Shown: positions 53,105-62,692 of the stretch, piece by piece
How the letters are laid out: each line of letters begins with the position of its first letter
How positions within the stretch are numbered: the first letter of the stretch is position 1
Assembly (NCBI RefSeq): GCF_003048875.2
Contig: NZ_CP049264.1
Span: forward strand, 1,961,228 to 2,025,227
DNA length: 64,000 nucleotides
Direction of reading: 5' to 3'
Source: Campylobacter concisus
GTDB taxonomy: Bacteria > Campylobacterota > Campylobacteria > Campylobacterales > Campylobacteraceae
Position numbers and translations under genes: made by a program
The notes under the pieces: model-generated
Told to the model about the DNA's origin: nothing
The model's input: the letters and a program-made list of their open reading frames with translations, nothing else
The model's database searches: none

Positions 53105-54472
53105 ATGCTTCTCTTTAACCCTGTTGTTTTTAGCATTTTGGTGATGACGGTGCTATGTTTGCTACGTTTTAACATCCTGCTTTCTATCCTCGTTTCTGCG
53201 CTTGTTGCTGGGGTTATGTATAAGCATGGTTTTAGTGGATTTGAAAGTGGTTTGGCAAGCGGTTTTGAGAGCTTTTTTACGGCTCTAAAAGAGACCACGC
53301 AAAGCCTCATAAGCGGTATGCAAGGCAACCTTGAGACCTCTCTTAGCTACATCTTGCTAGGTGCTCTTGCAGCTGCCATCGCAAATACAAATTTAACAGC
53401 CATTTTGATAAATGCAATGAGTAAATTTCTTAGCTCAAATAAATTTATCTTCATACTAACTATCGCATTTATCGCTTGTTTGTCTCAAAACTTGATCCCA
53501 GTTCACATAGCCTTCATACCTATCTTGATCCCGCCACTTCTTGCCCTTATGAACAAAATGGGCATAGATAGACGTGCGGTGGCTTGCGCTCTTACATTTG
53601 GACTGCAAGCGCCTTATGTGAGCATTAGCGTTGGCTTTGGTCTGCTTTTTCACAATATCCTTAAAAAAGAGCTAGCCAACAACGGCATAAATACAACCAT
53701 CTCAGACATCTCATCAGTCATGTGGATAGGTGGGGCTTCGATGTTTGTTGGGCTCATTTTAGCCATACTTTTTTATAGTAAAAAAAGGATTTATAAAACT
53801 TCTAAATTTGAAAAGGCCGAGCTTGATGAGATAGAGCGCGCAAAAAGCCTTGAGATGACTAAAAAAGAGTGGGCGGTCTTAGCTGGTGCGGTTGTCGCCT
53901 TTGTCGTGCAAATTTACACTTCGCTCTTGCCACTTGGCGCGTTACTTGGACTTTTGGTAATGGTTGTTTTTGGCGGTATCGAATACAAAAAAGTAGATAA
54001 GATCATGGATAATGGCCTTGCTATGATGGGCTTTATCGCATTTATCATGCTTGTTGCTGCGGGATATGGCACCATTTTAAGAGAGAGTGGCGGTATAGAC
54101 GAGCTTGTAAAATACGCTAGCTTGGTCTCTGGCGGCAAGATAGGCGGAGCATTTTTGATGCTACTTATCGGACTTTTAGTCACGATGGGAATAGGCACTA
54201 GCTTTGGTACTATCCCTATCTTAGCCTCTATCTACGTGCCACTTTGCCTTAGCCTTGGCTTTGGCGTGCCAGCTATCATCTTGCTAGTTGGTATAGCAGC
54301 AGCTCTAGGCGACGCTGGAAGCCCGGCAAGCGACAGCACACTTGGGCCGACAAGCGGTCTAAACGCTGATGGTGAGCACAACCACATATATGATACTTGC
54401 GTGCCTACATTTATATTTTTTAACATCCCACTTATCATCGGTGGCATCGTAGGTGCGTTGATACTTGGATAA
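53105..54472 (+). CDS. Na+/H+ antiporter family transporter
   Basis: A 455-residue membrane protein with about eleven helices. It starts at ATG 53105, with AAAAAGGA 6 bases upstream, so an in-frame ATG at 53069 is rejected because it precedes the promoter. The sequence (YKHGFSGFESGLASGFESF, NLIPVHIAFIPILIPP, GDAGSPASDSTLGPTSGLNADGEHNHI) matches the NhaC-like antiporter family of the ion transporter superfamily. Exchange of sodium for protons is the likely role, but some relatives carry amino or organic acids. Confidence 0.82.
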   Translation: MLLFNPVVFSILVMTVLCLLRFNILLSILVSALVAGVMYKHGFSGFESGLASGFESFFTALKETTQSLISGMQGNLETSLSYILLGALAAAIANTNLTAILINAMSKFLSSNKFIFILTIAFIACLSQNLIPVHIAFIPILIPPLLALMNKMGIDRRAVACALTFGLQAPYVSISVGFGLLFHNILKKELANNGINTTISDISSVMWIGGASMFVGLILAILFYSKKRIYKTSKFEKAELDEIERAKSLEMTKKEWAVLAGAVVAFVVQIYTSLLPLGALLGLLVMVVFGGIEYKKVDKIMDNGLAMMGFIAFIMLVAAGYGTILRESGGIDELVKYASLVSGGKIGGAFLMLLIGLLVTMGIGTSFGTIPILASIYVPLCLSLGFGVPAIILLVGIAAALGDAGSPASDSTLGPTSGLNADGEHNHIYDTCVPTFIFFNIPLIIGGIVGALILG

Positions 54473-54516
54473 ATTATGATAGATAAAAAACAACCAAAAT
54501 TATGTAAGGAGTAAAA

Positions 54517-54774
54517 ATGATAGGTATGCTAGTTGCCGAAGAGACACCACAGATCACTCAAATTTTACAAAAAGCGGTTCAAGAGATAAAACGAATAAAC
54601 CCTCATGCAAGGGTTGAATTTGTAGATTATAACGACTACTATATAAATAAAGAAAATGAACAAAATTTAAAAGAGCTGATCGCAAAGCATAGACGTGGCG
54701 AGCTTAAATATTGCACTCTTGATGATGTTATCGCTGAGACCGACGCCGTAATAGAAGGCAAAAATTTAAGATGA
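54517..54774 (+). CDS. Antitoxin-like protein of a RelE/ParE-type module
   Basis: An 85-residue protein starting MIGMLVAEETPQ. It has an acidic central part and the C-terminal KHRRGELKYCTLDDVIAETDAVI. It lies 45 bases after the antiporter gene with AAGGAG 8 bases before the ATG, and its stop overlaps the start of a RelE/ParE-type toxin gene as ATGA. The role as antitoxin follows from this arrangement. The fold is not clear from sequence. Confidence 0.7.
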   Translation: MIGMLVAEETPQITQILQKAVQEIKRINPHARVEFVDYNDYYINKENEQNLKELIAKHRRGELKYCTLDDVIAETDAVIEGKNLR

Positions 54775-55067
54775 AAATTCTTTTTACAGATGATTTTAAA
54801 GAGAATTTAAAAGAGATATTAAAATTCATAAAACAAGATAGCAAGGACCGTGCATATAACTTTCGCGATAGTCTAAAAAATGAAATCATAAAAATCCCTG
54901 AAAGACCATACTCTTACAGAGAAAATCTAACTATGAAAGATACTCAAGTAAGAGACTTGATCTTCAAGGGATATGTTGTTGTATTTGTCATAGATGAGGA
55001 CGAACAGACTATCACTATCATATCAATCTATAAACACAATCTACCAAATTTAAAATATCCTCAGTAA
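54771..55067 (+). CDS. RelE/ParE-family toxin
   Basis: A 98-residue protein with the ParE/RelE pattern: N-terminal FTDDFKENLKEILKFIKQDSKDRAYNF, central IPERPYSYREN, then VRDLIFKGYVVVFVIDEDEQTITIISIYKH. The ending IYKHNLPN resembles ParE more than YafQ. It would poison gyrase or ribosome-bound mRNA; which cannot be told. Coupled to the antitoxin gene by a 4-base overlap. Confidence 0.82.
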   Translation: MKILFTDDFKENLKEILKFIKQDSKDRAYNFRDSLKNEIIKIPERPYSYRENLTMKDTQVRDLIFKGYVVVFVIDEDEQTITIISIYKHNLPNLKYPQ

Positions 55068-55093
55068 CTATTATTTTTTGCCGATATAAATTT

Positions 55094-55109
55094 TGGAACA
55101 TCTTTTGCT
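55094..55109 (+). promoter_or_regulatory. Sigma-54 promoter of flgE
   Basis: The sequence TGGAACATCTTTTGCT has the -24 GG (55095-55096) and -12 GC (55107-55108) exactly 12 bases apart, as RpoN promoters require, about 45 bases before the flgE ATG. Hook genes of Campylobacter are known to depend on RpoN and FlgR. Confidence 0.8.
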
Positions 55110-55152
55110 TTGAAAGATTATAAAAATTTAAAACGAGAAAAAGGATAAGCTC

Positions 55153-57597
55153 ATGATGAGATCACTTTGGTCTGGTGTTTCAGGCCTACAAGCCCACCAG
55201 ATAGCCATGGACGTAGAAGGCAACAATATCGCAAACGTCAATACTTATGGTTTTAAATACAACCGCGCAAATTTTGCTGATATACTAAGCCAAACTCCAA
55301 GAGTAGCTACCGCTCCACAAGGTCAGCTAGGCGGTCAAAACGCTATGCAAATAGGTCTAGGAACGACTATAAACTCAACTACAAGAATTTTCTCACAAGG
55401 CACACTAACAGCCACTGATAAGCAAACCGACCTTGCTCTTCAAGGAAATGGCTTCTTTGTTGTTTCTCCAGATGGCGGAACGACAAGATACTATACAAGA
55501 AACGGCGATTTTGTCCGTGATAAGGCTGGTAACTTCGTAAATAACAGCGGTTATATCGTTCAAGGCTGGACTAGAGATGACGAGACTGGCACTATCGACT
55601 CAACTGGCCCTATAAGCAACATCGTCATCAAAGAAGGTCTTACAACTCCAGCAAGAGCGACAACAGAAGTTAAGATAAAAGGCAACCTCGACTCAGGTAA
55701 CAGCATCGGTCAAAGAAGCACACCTATATATGCTCTTGACTCAGTTGCAGGCGGACGCGACTACAATAACGATGGAATTTTAAATGCTAACGAAGTTCAT
55801 AACGAAAACGATACAAATAATGATGAATTTTATACAAACTCAAGAAACGAGCAAATTTTAACAGAGCGTGGCGTCGATCTTGGTGTTACATTTGACGAGC
55901 TTGGAAACGGACTTGCACTAAGAGATGGACAAGGTATCTGGGTAAGCTACGCAAATGCTAAGACTGAAAAATTTAGCGTAGGTAGCGCTCTAGCACAAAA
56001 TATCGGTCAGATCAACCCACCAGCTACACTTGATATAACACTAAATGGACAAAATATCAAAACTCAAGCTGGCACGATGACAAGCATCAGTGACGTTGCC
56101 GCTGCTATCAATGCTCAGTACAACAAAACTGGCGTTAGAGCTGAAATTTCAGAAGGCAATAAACTAACGCTTATAAACAGAAACAACTCAGGCACAACTG
56201 AAGAGACAAAAAACATCCACCTAACAGTAAATGCTGGAAACACGGTTGGCGGTCTAGCTAGTAAAGATATCATCACAGCTTATCAATATGTCTATACAAG
56301 CTCACAAACAACAGCTGTTCATCCAAATAACGACAAAATCGCAAGACAAATAACAACAACAGAAGATCTTCGTGCAGCTATGCAAGAGGATGCTAGAAAC
56401 CACGTTGATTATAACGGCGATGGTCAAATAAGAGCAAACTCTGACGCACTTGATGCAGCAAAACTTGCAACTGCTGCTCACAAGGTAGCTCCAGGCACTG
56501 GTGGCGCAGCTATAACAAATCCAGCTTATGCACTAGCATATAACAACGCTTACGCAGCAGCAGCAGGCACACCTGATCAAAAACACGCAGCAGGTATCGC
56601 AGCACTTCAAGCAGCAGCTGGAGATGATACAAACGACGGCGTAAAGATCACTGTAAATAAACTAGGTCAATTTCAACTAGAAAACCCTACAAACGAAATG
56701 GCTGATCAAGCCCTTTATATGACTACAACTGGTCTTACAAAACCAGCTCAAGGCACAAACAACGCAGCGGTAAACGAAAACGTTCGCTTTACAAATATCA
56801 TGAAGGCACTTGATGGCGCACTAAGCCCAGGTCAAGCACTAAGAGCGAGCGGTAAGATGATGATGTCAAGCCACGGCTCAACGGCTGAAATTTTTGACTC
56901 ACTTGGCTCAAAACACACAGTTAGTATCAGATGGGCAAAGACAGGCACTACAACAGATGGCGGAACTGAGTGGAATATGATCATTCAAGTACCAGAGCCT
57001 GCTAAGATAAACTACACAGGCGAAGGCCCAGATAACGTCGTAACTGGCTCATTGAGATTTAACTCAAACGGCTCACTTGCTAGTTTTCACCCAGCTACGA
57101 TAACATTTTCAGCTAACAACGGCTCACAAAGTGGTCAAAATGTTAGTTTAAATTTTGGTTTGGGAACAGACTTTAACGGACTAACAAGCTTTGATAAAGA
57201 CTCTTCAACTGAGTCTATCTCACAAGATGGTTACACAGGTGGTACACTAAATGACCTAAAGATTGACGAAACTGGTACTATCATCGGTGCATTTACAAAC
57301 GGCCAAAGCTTTGGTCTAGCTCAAGTGGCACTTGCTAGCTTTACAAACAACGAGGGTCTTCAAAGTGAGGGCGGAAACGTCTTTTCACAAACTGCAAACT
57401 CAGGCGAAGCAGTCATCGGCGCAGCAGGCACAGGCGATAAAGGAACGATCGCAGCTTCAAAACTAGAAGCAAGTAACGTCGATCTAAGCCGTGCGCTAAC
57501 AGATCTTATCGTCATCCAAAGAGGCTTTCAAGCAAACTCAAAAACGATCACAACAAGCGATGAGATGCTAAACACGCTTCTTCAACTAAAACAATAA
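55153..57597 (+). CDS. flgE: Flagellar hook protein FlgE
   Basis: An 814-residue hook subunit. The N-terminal rod-family motif is SLWSGVSGLQAHQIAMDVEGNNIANVNTYGFK, followed by LQGNGFFVV, and the C-terminal heptad region is LSRALTDLIVIQRGFQANSKTITTSDEML. The middle carries long surface domains, including an Ala-rich helical stretch at about residues 430-490 and two Asp/Asn-rich loops (DYNNDGILNANEVHNEND, DYNGDGQIRANSD) that look like calcium-binding EF-hand-like loops. It is much longer than the 400-residue E. coli protein, as usual in Campylobacter. Controlled by the sigma-54 promoter upstream. Confidence 0.95.
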   Translation: MMRSLWSGVSGLQAHQIAMDVEGNNIANVNTYGFKYNRANFADILSQTPRVATAPQGQLGGQNAMQIGLGTTINSTTRIFSQGTLTATDKQTDLALQGNGFFVVSPDGGTTRYYTRNGDFVRDKAGNFVNNSGYIVQGWTRDDETGTIDSTGPISNIVIKEGLTTPARATTEVKIKGNLDSGNSIGQRSTPIYALDSVAGGRDYNNDGILNANEVHNENDTNNDEFYTNSRNEQILTERGVDLGVTFDELGNGLALRDGQGIWVSYANAKTEKFSVGSALAQNIGQINPPATLDITLNGQNIKTQAGTMTSISDVAAAINAQYNKTGVRAEISEGNKLTLINRNNSGTTEETKNIHLTVNAGNTVGGLASKDIITAYQYVYTSSQTTAVHPNNDKIARQITTTEDLRAAMQEDARNHVDYNGDGQIRANSDALDAAKLATAAHKVAPGTGGAAITNPAYALAYNNAYAAAAGTPDQKHAAGIAALQAAAGDDTNDGVKITVNKLGQFQLENPTNEMADQALYMTTTGLTKPAQGTNNAAVNENVRFTNIMKALDGALSPGQALRASGKMMMSSHGSTAEIFDSLGSKHTVSIRWAKTGTTTDGGTEWNMIIQVPEPAKINYTGEGPDNVVTGSLRFNSNGSLASFHPATITFSANNGSQSGQNVSLNFGLGTDFNGLTSFDKDSSTESISQDGYTGGTLNDLKIDETGTIIGAFTNGQSFGLAQVALASFTNNEGLQSEGGNVFSQTANSGEAVIGAAGTGDKGTIAASKLEASNVDLSRALTDLIVIQRGFQANSKTITTSDEMLNTLLQLKQ

Positions 57598-57601
57598 TCA
57601 T

Positions 57602-57624
57602 AAAGGGAGCACTCGCTCCCTTTT
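57602..57624 (+). terminator. Rho-independent terminator after flgE
   Basis: A 9-bp stem (AAAGGGAGC / GCTCCCTTT) with a 4-base loop and a T-run lies 4 bases after the stop. Confidence 0.9.
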
Positions 57625-57689
57625 AAATTTACAAATAAAATCAGCCTTCTTTTTGTAAAATGCTAAAAAATTTCACAAAAAGAGAAAAT

Positions 57690-58316
57690 ATGCAAGTAAC
57701 ACTTCTAAATCACACCCCACTAAATATCTGCTCTCACGCGATCCGCACATGCTGGCAAAGCTTTGAAAAAGGCGACAATGGCGGCGAAAAAGATGTCGAG
57801 CTGATAGATAGGGTGGGTAATAAATTTAAACACGCATCAACACTAGAGCATCTTTACTACAACTTCTACATCCAAGGCATCTCTCGCGCACTACTTCAAG
57901 AGCTAGCCCGCCACCGATTAGCAAGCCTAAGCGTCAAATCAACCCGCTACACGCTAAAAGAGCTAAAAAAGGAGGAGAAATTTGAAGTAGGGCAGTTTGA
58001 GCGTGCGGCTAAATTTATCGTGCTAACAAATGACGAAATGGTCGATAACGCGAGCATAAAAGCGCTTGAAAATTTACGTGAAATTTTAGCCTCAACCACA
58101 AAAAGCCTTGATATAGTTAAATACTGCTTGCCAGAATGCTATAAAACCGAGCTTACATGGAGCATAAACGCTAGAAGCTTGCAAAATTTCATCTCTTTAA
58201 GAAGCTCAAAGTCAGCCCTTTGGGAGATAAGAAATTTAGCAAATGCTATCTACGACGCCTTGCCAAATGAGCATAAATTTATCTTTGAGAAGTGCTTGCC
58301 GGAGGATGAGGGGTAA
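57690..58316 (+). CDS. thyX: Flavin-dependent thymidylate synthase ThyX
   Basis: About 208 residues from the ATG at 57690 (MQVTLLNHTPL). It methylates dUMP with methylene-tetrahydrofolate and NADPH through FAD. The ThyX motif RHRLASLSVKSTR is present, as is the later SLRSSKSALWEIRNLA. An in-frame ATG at 57660 would add ten residues (LKNFTKREN) that overlap the ribosome site, so I reject it. It is the thymidylate enzyme expected in campylobacters lacking ThyA. Confidence 0.93.
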   Translation: MQVTLLNHTPLNICSHAIRTCWQSFEKGDNGGEKDVELIDRVGNKFKHASTLEHLYYNFYIQGISRALLQELARHRLASLSVKSTRYTLKELKKEEKFEVGQFERAAKFIVLTNDEMVDNASIKALENLREILASTTKSLDIVKYCLPECYKTELTWSINARSLQNFISLRSSKSALWEIRNLANAIYDALPNEHKFIFEKCLPEDEG

Positions 58317-58369
58317 AATTAAGTGTAAAACAGCACCAAAGTATAAATTTAGATATGTAAAAAAGTGTT

Positions 58370-58648
58370 CTAGTATCTTTTAAAAATATCTTGGTGTCTG
58401 CCTATTTTAAAAAGCTTTAAAATTTCATCATCTCTTTGATAAATTATTACCAAATCTCCAAAAACGTGGCACTCTCTAAAATCTTTTAAGCTTCCAGTAA
58501 GCTGATGATCTTTTAAATCATCAGCTAATTTTTCATCATTTTGTAGTTGAAAAACCACCTTTGAAATCGCTTTTTCATCCCATCCTTGCTTTAAAACTAA
58601 CTTCAAATCCTTTTTATAAGTGCTAAAAATTTCTAAAATTCTCATCAA
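58370..58648 (-). CDS. YafQ-family toxin
   Basis: A 92-residue type II toxin (the second Met at 58645 is an equally possible start). It shares the core DHQLTGSLKDFRECHVFGDLVIIYQRDDEIL-KLFKIGRHQDIF with the module at 3258, including the catalytic-type His near the end. It overlaps the antitoxin gene by 4 bases. The two YafQ-type toxins in this window are only moderately similar, so they are distinct systems rather than a recent duplication. Confidence 0.85.
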   Translation of the reverse strand: MMRILEIFSTYKKDLKLVLKQGWDEKAISKVVFQLQNDEKLADDLKDHQLTGSLKDFRECHVFGDLVIIYQRDDEILKLFKIGRHQDIFKRY

Positions 58649-58875
58649 TGATTTTCTTGTTTTATTTCATTGATCAAGTCATCATGATTTTTGTAAAATC
58701 CAACACTTTTTGCGTTTTTTAGATCAAGTAGTGTCTGCTCTGTCGGTATCTCTTGCTCTTTTGAACTATTGACATACTTGATCTTATATTTTGGATCCAT
58801 AGCTTGTGCCATCGCTTTAAATGCCTCAATAGCTTTTTGACTGATGTTATCGCCTATTATTGTTATTGTTTGCAT
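58645..58875 (-). CDS. Antitoxin of the second YafQ-type module
   Basis: A 76-residue protein starting MQTITIIGDNISQKAIEAFKAMA, an N-terminal strand-helix that could form a ribbon-helix-helix DNA-binding dimer. A polar C-terminus (FYKNHDDLINEIKQENH) would bind the toxin. Its stop overlaps the toxin start. It probably autoregulates through the short AT-rich region upstream. Confidence 0.75.
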   Translation of the reverse strand: MQTITIIGDNISQKAIEAFKAMAQAMDPKYKIKYVNSSKEQEIPTEQTLLDLKNAKSVGFYKNHDDLINEIKQENH

Positions 58876-58939
58876 AGTATGCCTTTTTGTTTTTTTGGGG
58901 ATTATATCATTTTTTGTTTTATTGTGTTTTTGTCTAAAT

Positions 58940-60046
58940 TTACTTTTTCAAAACGTAAAGAAGCTCGTCTACGTGGATGTTTCTAGCTTTTAAATTTCTG
59001 CTGCCACGGTAGGCGTTATACTTTTGGCGCAGTAGATGAACTTTGCCCATTTTATTTAGGTTTTTATCAAATTCATCTTGGTTGATAAAGCCCTCTGAGT
59101 TAAACGAGATAAGCACAAACTTCGCCTTTAAATTTGCTATGAGCTCGAAAAATGCCTCACTTGCTGATGATTTTTTATTAAAGACTGATCTGTTCCAGTC
59201 CTTTGCGATACCTGAAACTTTTGAAATTTTACTTGGCTCTTCATAGCTTGCGATGAGATTTAGCATGAAGTAGTTTGAGCCGTATGGATGCTGGTTATAA
59301 GGCGGATCAAGATAAACTAGATCAAGCCCATCAAGCTCTTTTGCGAGCAAATTTGCGTCCTTTTGATAGACCTCAAATGGCACGCTGAAATTTGAAAAAA
59401 TAGGCTTAGTCAAATTTATATCAGAAGTGATCCTTGAGATGGCATTTTGCCCCCTGCCGCCAAACTGACCGATGCCCTCTTTATTTTTATGAAAACCTTT
59501 AAAAATTCCACTCGTATTTGCATGCACGCTTGCATTATAAAGTAGTGGAGCTATGAAAAATTTTCTCATCTCCTCTGGCAACATCTCATCTATGAGCCTT
59601 CTTGCAGTGTCGATGAATATGGCATTTTTCTTTGTGTAAAAGACCCGCTCGCCCCAAGCGATATTTTCGTCATCTTGTGGGGCATAAAGCCTTGTTATAA
59701 AGCCCTCAGAAAGGTTTTCTTTTATCTCTTTTTCAAGCTTTTTTTGCCAGAAATTTATCTCATCTCTTAGCTCATTTGTGGCGTTTTGCAGATAGCATGA
59801 GTTTGTGATGAAGCTATAAAGCTCCAAGTCGTTTGCGACTAGAAATTCGCTATTTTGCTTTAAAAACCTAGCCACCACGCCGCTTCCGCTAAAGAGGTCG
59901 CAGCAGCTAAGCTTCTCTTTTTTAAGCTCGTCTTTTGCGTACTTTACGCCTCGCTCGATAAAGCCTAAAAGAGAGCGTTTGTTACCAAGATAGGTTAAAA
60001 TTTGCTCTTTTAGATAGGCTTGATTTTCTTGTTTTACTGGTTTCAA
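58940..60046 (-). CDS. D12-class adenine-N6 DNA methyltransferase, orphan
   Basis: A 368-residue Dam-like methyltransferase. Motifs are ILTYLGNKRSLLGFI (SAM loop), CDLFSGSGVVARFL and the catalytic DLVYLDPPYNQHPYG (DPPY), in the order of the alpha group. It starts at TTG 60046, one base after the luxS stop, and the conserved part begins soon after, so no later start fits. No restriction enzyme gene is adjacent, so it acts alone or its partner lies elsewhere. The recognition sequence is unknown. Confidence 0.86.
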   Translation of the reverse strand: MKPVKQENQAYLKEQILTYLGNKRSLLGFIERGVKYAKDELKKEKLSCCDLFSGSGVVARFLKQNSEFLVANDLELYSFITNSCYLQNATNELRDEINFWQKKLEKEIKENLSEGFITRLYAPQDDENIAWGERVFYTKKNAIFIDTARRLIDEMLPEEMRKFFIAPLLYNASVHANTSGIFKGFHKNKEGIGQFGGRGQNAISRITSDINLTKPIFSNFSVPFEVYQKDANLLAKELDGLDLVYLDPPYNQHPYGSNYFMLNLIASYEEPSKISKVSGIAKDWNRSVFNKKSSASEAFFELIANLKAKFVLISFNSEGFINQDEFDKNLNKMGKVHLLRQKYNAYRGSRNLKARNIHVDELLYVLKK

Positions 60047-60047
60047 A

Positions 60048-60563
60048 TCAGTGCTTTTTTAGTCCCATAGCATCAACGTCAAGCTTGATCTCATCGTTAT
60101 TTATGATGACTAGGCCTTGTGCTAAAATTTTGCTTGCTATGGCATGCGCCTCATCAAGCGAGTGCATCTTGTAAGTGCCACATTGAAATTTATTTAGCTC
60201 TGGGATCTTATCTTGATCTTTGACCTCTAATATATCTTTCATAGAGGCTAGCCATGCCTTTTTTACAGCTTCTTCGCTAGGTGTGCCGATCACGCTCATA
60301 TAAAAGCCAGTCCTGCAACCCATCGGCGAGATGTCTATGATCTCCACGCCGTTGCCATTTAGATGGTTTCTCATAAAGCCAGCAAATAGGTGCTCTAAAG
60401 TGTGAGTGCCTTTTTCTGGCAAAATTTCTTCATTTGGCTTGCAAAATCTCAAGTCAAAAACGCTGATATCATCGCCCTTTGGGGTCTTCATACTCTTTGC
60501 TAGTCTAACTCCTGGGGCTTTCATCTTCACATGATCTACGCAAAAACTATCAAGTAGTGGCAT
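60048..60563 (-). CDS. luxS: S-ribosylhomocysteine lyase LuxS
   Basis: A 171-residue iron enzyme that splits S-ribosylhomocysteine to homocysteine and the AI-2 precursor. The metal ligands His54 and His58 (HTLEH), the catalytic Cys83 (GCRTGFY) and the third ligand Cys in FQCGTYKMH are all present, so it should be active. It is followed after one base by a DNA methyltransferase gene; both belong to S-adenosylmethionine turnover, one as user and one as recycler. Confidence 0.96.
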   Translation of the reverse strand: MPLLDSFCVDHVKMKAPGVRLAKSMKTPKGDDISVFDLRFCKPNEEILPEKGTHTLEHLFAGFMRNHLNGNGVEIIDISPMGCRTGFYMSVIGTPSEEAVKKAWLASMKDILEVKDQDKIPELNKFQCGTYKMHSLDEAHAIASKILAQGLVIINNDEIKLDVDAMGLKKH

Positions 60564-60661
60564 ATATTCTCCTTTAAATTTTTGGTAATTTTAGCGTAAA
60601 AAAGATTTAAAAATTTAAAGGCCCACGTAAATTTACATGAGCCTGGTAGTATTTTGGGGTA

Positions 60662-62626
60662 TTAAAATTTATTTTTTCTAACGTCTGTTAGTATGACCTT
60701 TGCCATGCTGTCTATCTCGCTAGTTACTTCATTTGTGTTACTAACGACGCTTCTATTTTCTTTTGTGACGTTATCTATTTGAGCGACACTTCTATTTATC
60801 ATATTTATGCCCTCAGCCTGCTCTTTTATAGATTCGCTCATCTCGTTAATTGACTGAGCAAGGACATTTGTATTTGCCTCGATCTCGCCTAGAGATTTTT
60901 GTGTGCGTTCAGCTAGCTTTCTAACCTCATCAGCCACAACCGCAAAGCCACGTCCATGCTCACCTGCGCGAGCAGCTTCTATGGCGGCATTAAGGGCTAG
61001 TAAATTTGTCTGATCAGCGATGTCACGGATGATGACGATGATGTTTTTGATCTCTTCACTTTGTCTTATGACGTCCCCTGTCTTTTGTGAGATAGCATTC
61101 ATCGAGCTTGACATCTGCTCAACCGCAGCCGCGCTCTCTTGGATAGAGTCAGCTTGTTTGCTCGCACCCTCAGTTAAATTTCTCATAGATTCAGCAAGCA
61201 TAGTTGCTTTTTCTTCTAAAATTTGAGCTTGATTTAGGTTGCTATTTAGCATAGCGCTTATAGCATCGCCTGCGCTATTTATGCCAACTATCATGGCTTT
61301 TAGATCAGCCTCTATGTCATCTCTTAGCTCGATCTTAGCGGTGTAGTCGTTATTTGAGTATGCTTTTAGGATATTTATGACGCTGCCTAAATTTTGACTG
61401 ATAGAGCTAAAGAAAGTGTTTAGTAGATCTTTTAGCTTGATAAGTGATGGGTTGTTTGGATTTTCACTTAGTTTGACGCCTAAATTTCCTCTTATCATGT
61501 TATTTGCAGCTACGTTTAGCTCTTCAAGCATGGTGTTATCTTTTTTGATGCCAGCTATGACTTTATCGATATTTTTATTTATCTCTTCACTCATCACGCC
61601 AAATTCATCAGTCGTGTGGATATTTAGCTTGCTTGGGGCAGTGCTACTCTCATAAGTGATAAATTTAAACGTATCAGAAAGCTTCTCTTGGATAACGCTG
61701 ATAGGTTTAAGCGAGCGTTTTAGTAGCACGAAAACAATGGCTGAGAGTATGACTATAAAGAGCACTGCAAGCATTAGCTGAGCTTTTAAGATAGGCATAG
61801 TGTGGTTTGAAAAGGTATCCGCACCTATGGCAACGGTTGCAAGCCAGCCATCATCGTTGATAGGCAAAATTTTAGCCGTTACATCTTGGTTTTTAGAGTT
61901 TTTATATGAGATCAGACCATTTTCATCAAATTCTTTATTGGCATATTTTTCTGAGACGACCTTTGTAGCTGGTAATATAGTGCCAACTTCTGAAGCTACG
62001 TCAGAAAAGAGCATAGTGCCATCTTTTCTCATTACATAAGCATATCCGCCATCGCCAGTGTTGCCTATCTCGATGATCTTGTCACTAACTTTCTTTACAT
62101 CTATATCTATACCAACAACGCCAACAAATTTACCATTTTTAGTAACTGGAGCGGTGAAACTCATAACAAGATCATTTGTAGAAGTGACCCTTGGTTCGGT
62201 ATAAATTTCTTTATTTTTCTCTTTTGTGCTCTTATACCAGCCTCTAGTTCTTGGGTCGTAGTTGTCAGCTACGGTTGTTCTTTTACCATCTGATTGGAAG
62301 AAGTGTCCATCCTCATCGCCGTAATAGACATATTTCACCGCAGAGTTTGCGACCTTTTTTTCTAATAAGACAAAGTTCATTATCTCATCGCCACTTTGAG
62401 CGCCTTCAACTGCTGATGAAATTTTCTTGACGTACTCTAAATTTTCATCAAAAAAAGTGTTTGCAACACTTTTTATATCTTTGAGGACCTGATCCTCTTT
62501 GCCACTGACAAGCTCAACGATCTTGTCCTTTGAAGTAAAATAACTAACCGCCGAGATAGCGCAAAACGAGATGATGAGTAAAACCATCAAGGCGAGTGCT
62601 ATCTTATTTGTGATAGACCTAAACAC
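60662..62626 (-). CDS. Methyl-accepting chemotaxis protein, double Cache type
   Basis: About 654 residues from GTG 62626 ([13 protein letters not shown]), with AAGGAG 6 bases upstream; an in-frame TTG at 62680 lacks a ribosome site. A helix at about 9-28 is followed by a double Cache domain ([59 protein letters not shown]), which in campylobacters often binds amino or organic acids. After a second helix there is a HAMP-like linker and the signalling tip [20 protein letters not shown]. It has no close gene partner. Confidence 0.92.
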   Translation of the reverse strand: MFRSITNKIALALMVLLIISFCAISAVSYFTSKDKIVELVSGKEDQVLKDIKSVANTFFDENLEYVKKISSAVEGAQSGDEIMNFVLLEKKVANSAVKYVYYGDEDGHFFQSDGKRTTVADNYDPRTRGWYKSTKEKNKEIYTEPRVTSTNDLVMSFTAPVTKNGKFVGVVGIDIDVKKVSDKIIEIGNTGDGGYAYVMRKDGTMLFSDVASEVGTILPATKVVSEKYANKEFDENGLISYKNSKNQDVTAKILPINDDGWLATVAIGADTFSNHTMPILKAQLMLAVLFIVILSAIVFVLLKRSLKPISVIQEKLSDTFKFITYESSTAPSKLNIHTTDEFGVMSEEINKNIDKVIAGIKKDNTMLEELNVAANNMIRGNLGVKLSENPNNPSLIKLKDLLNTFFSSISQNLGSVINILKAYSNNDYTAKIELRDDIEADLKAMIVGINSAGDAISAMLNSNLNQAQILEEKATMLAESMRNLTEGASKQADSIQESAAAVEQMSSSMNAISQKTGDVIRQSEEIKNIIVIIRDIADQTNLLALNAAIEAARAGEHGRGFAVVADEVRKLAERTQKSLGEIEANTNVLAQSINEMSESIKEQAEGINMINRSVAQIDNVTKENRSVVSNTNEVTSEIDSMAKVILTDVRKNKF

Positions 62627-62692
62627 CTCTGCTCCTTTAAATTTTGTTTGAAATTCATTTGTAAAACAAAATCGGAGCAAAAGTATAAATGT

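Noticed and set aside
55068..55095. Sigma-28-like GCCGATAT before flgE
   Set aside because: No matching -35 element at the required distance; the sigma-54 element next to it has exact spacing.
60619..60642. Imperfect inverted repeat downstream of luxS and after the double-Cache receptor
   Set aside because: Two mismatches in a short stem; not convincing as a terminator.
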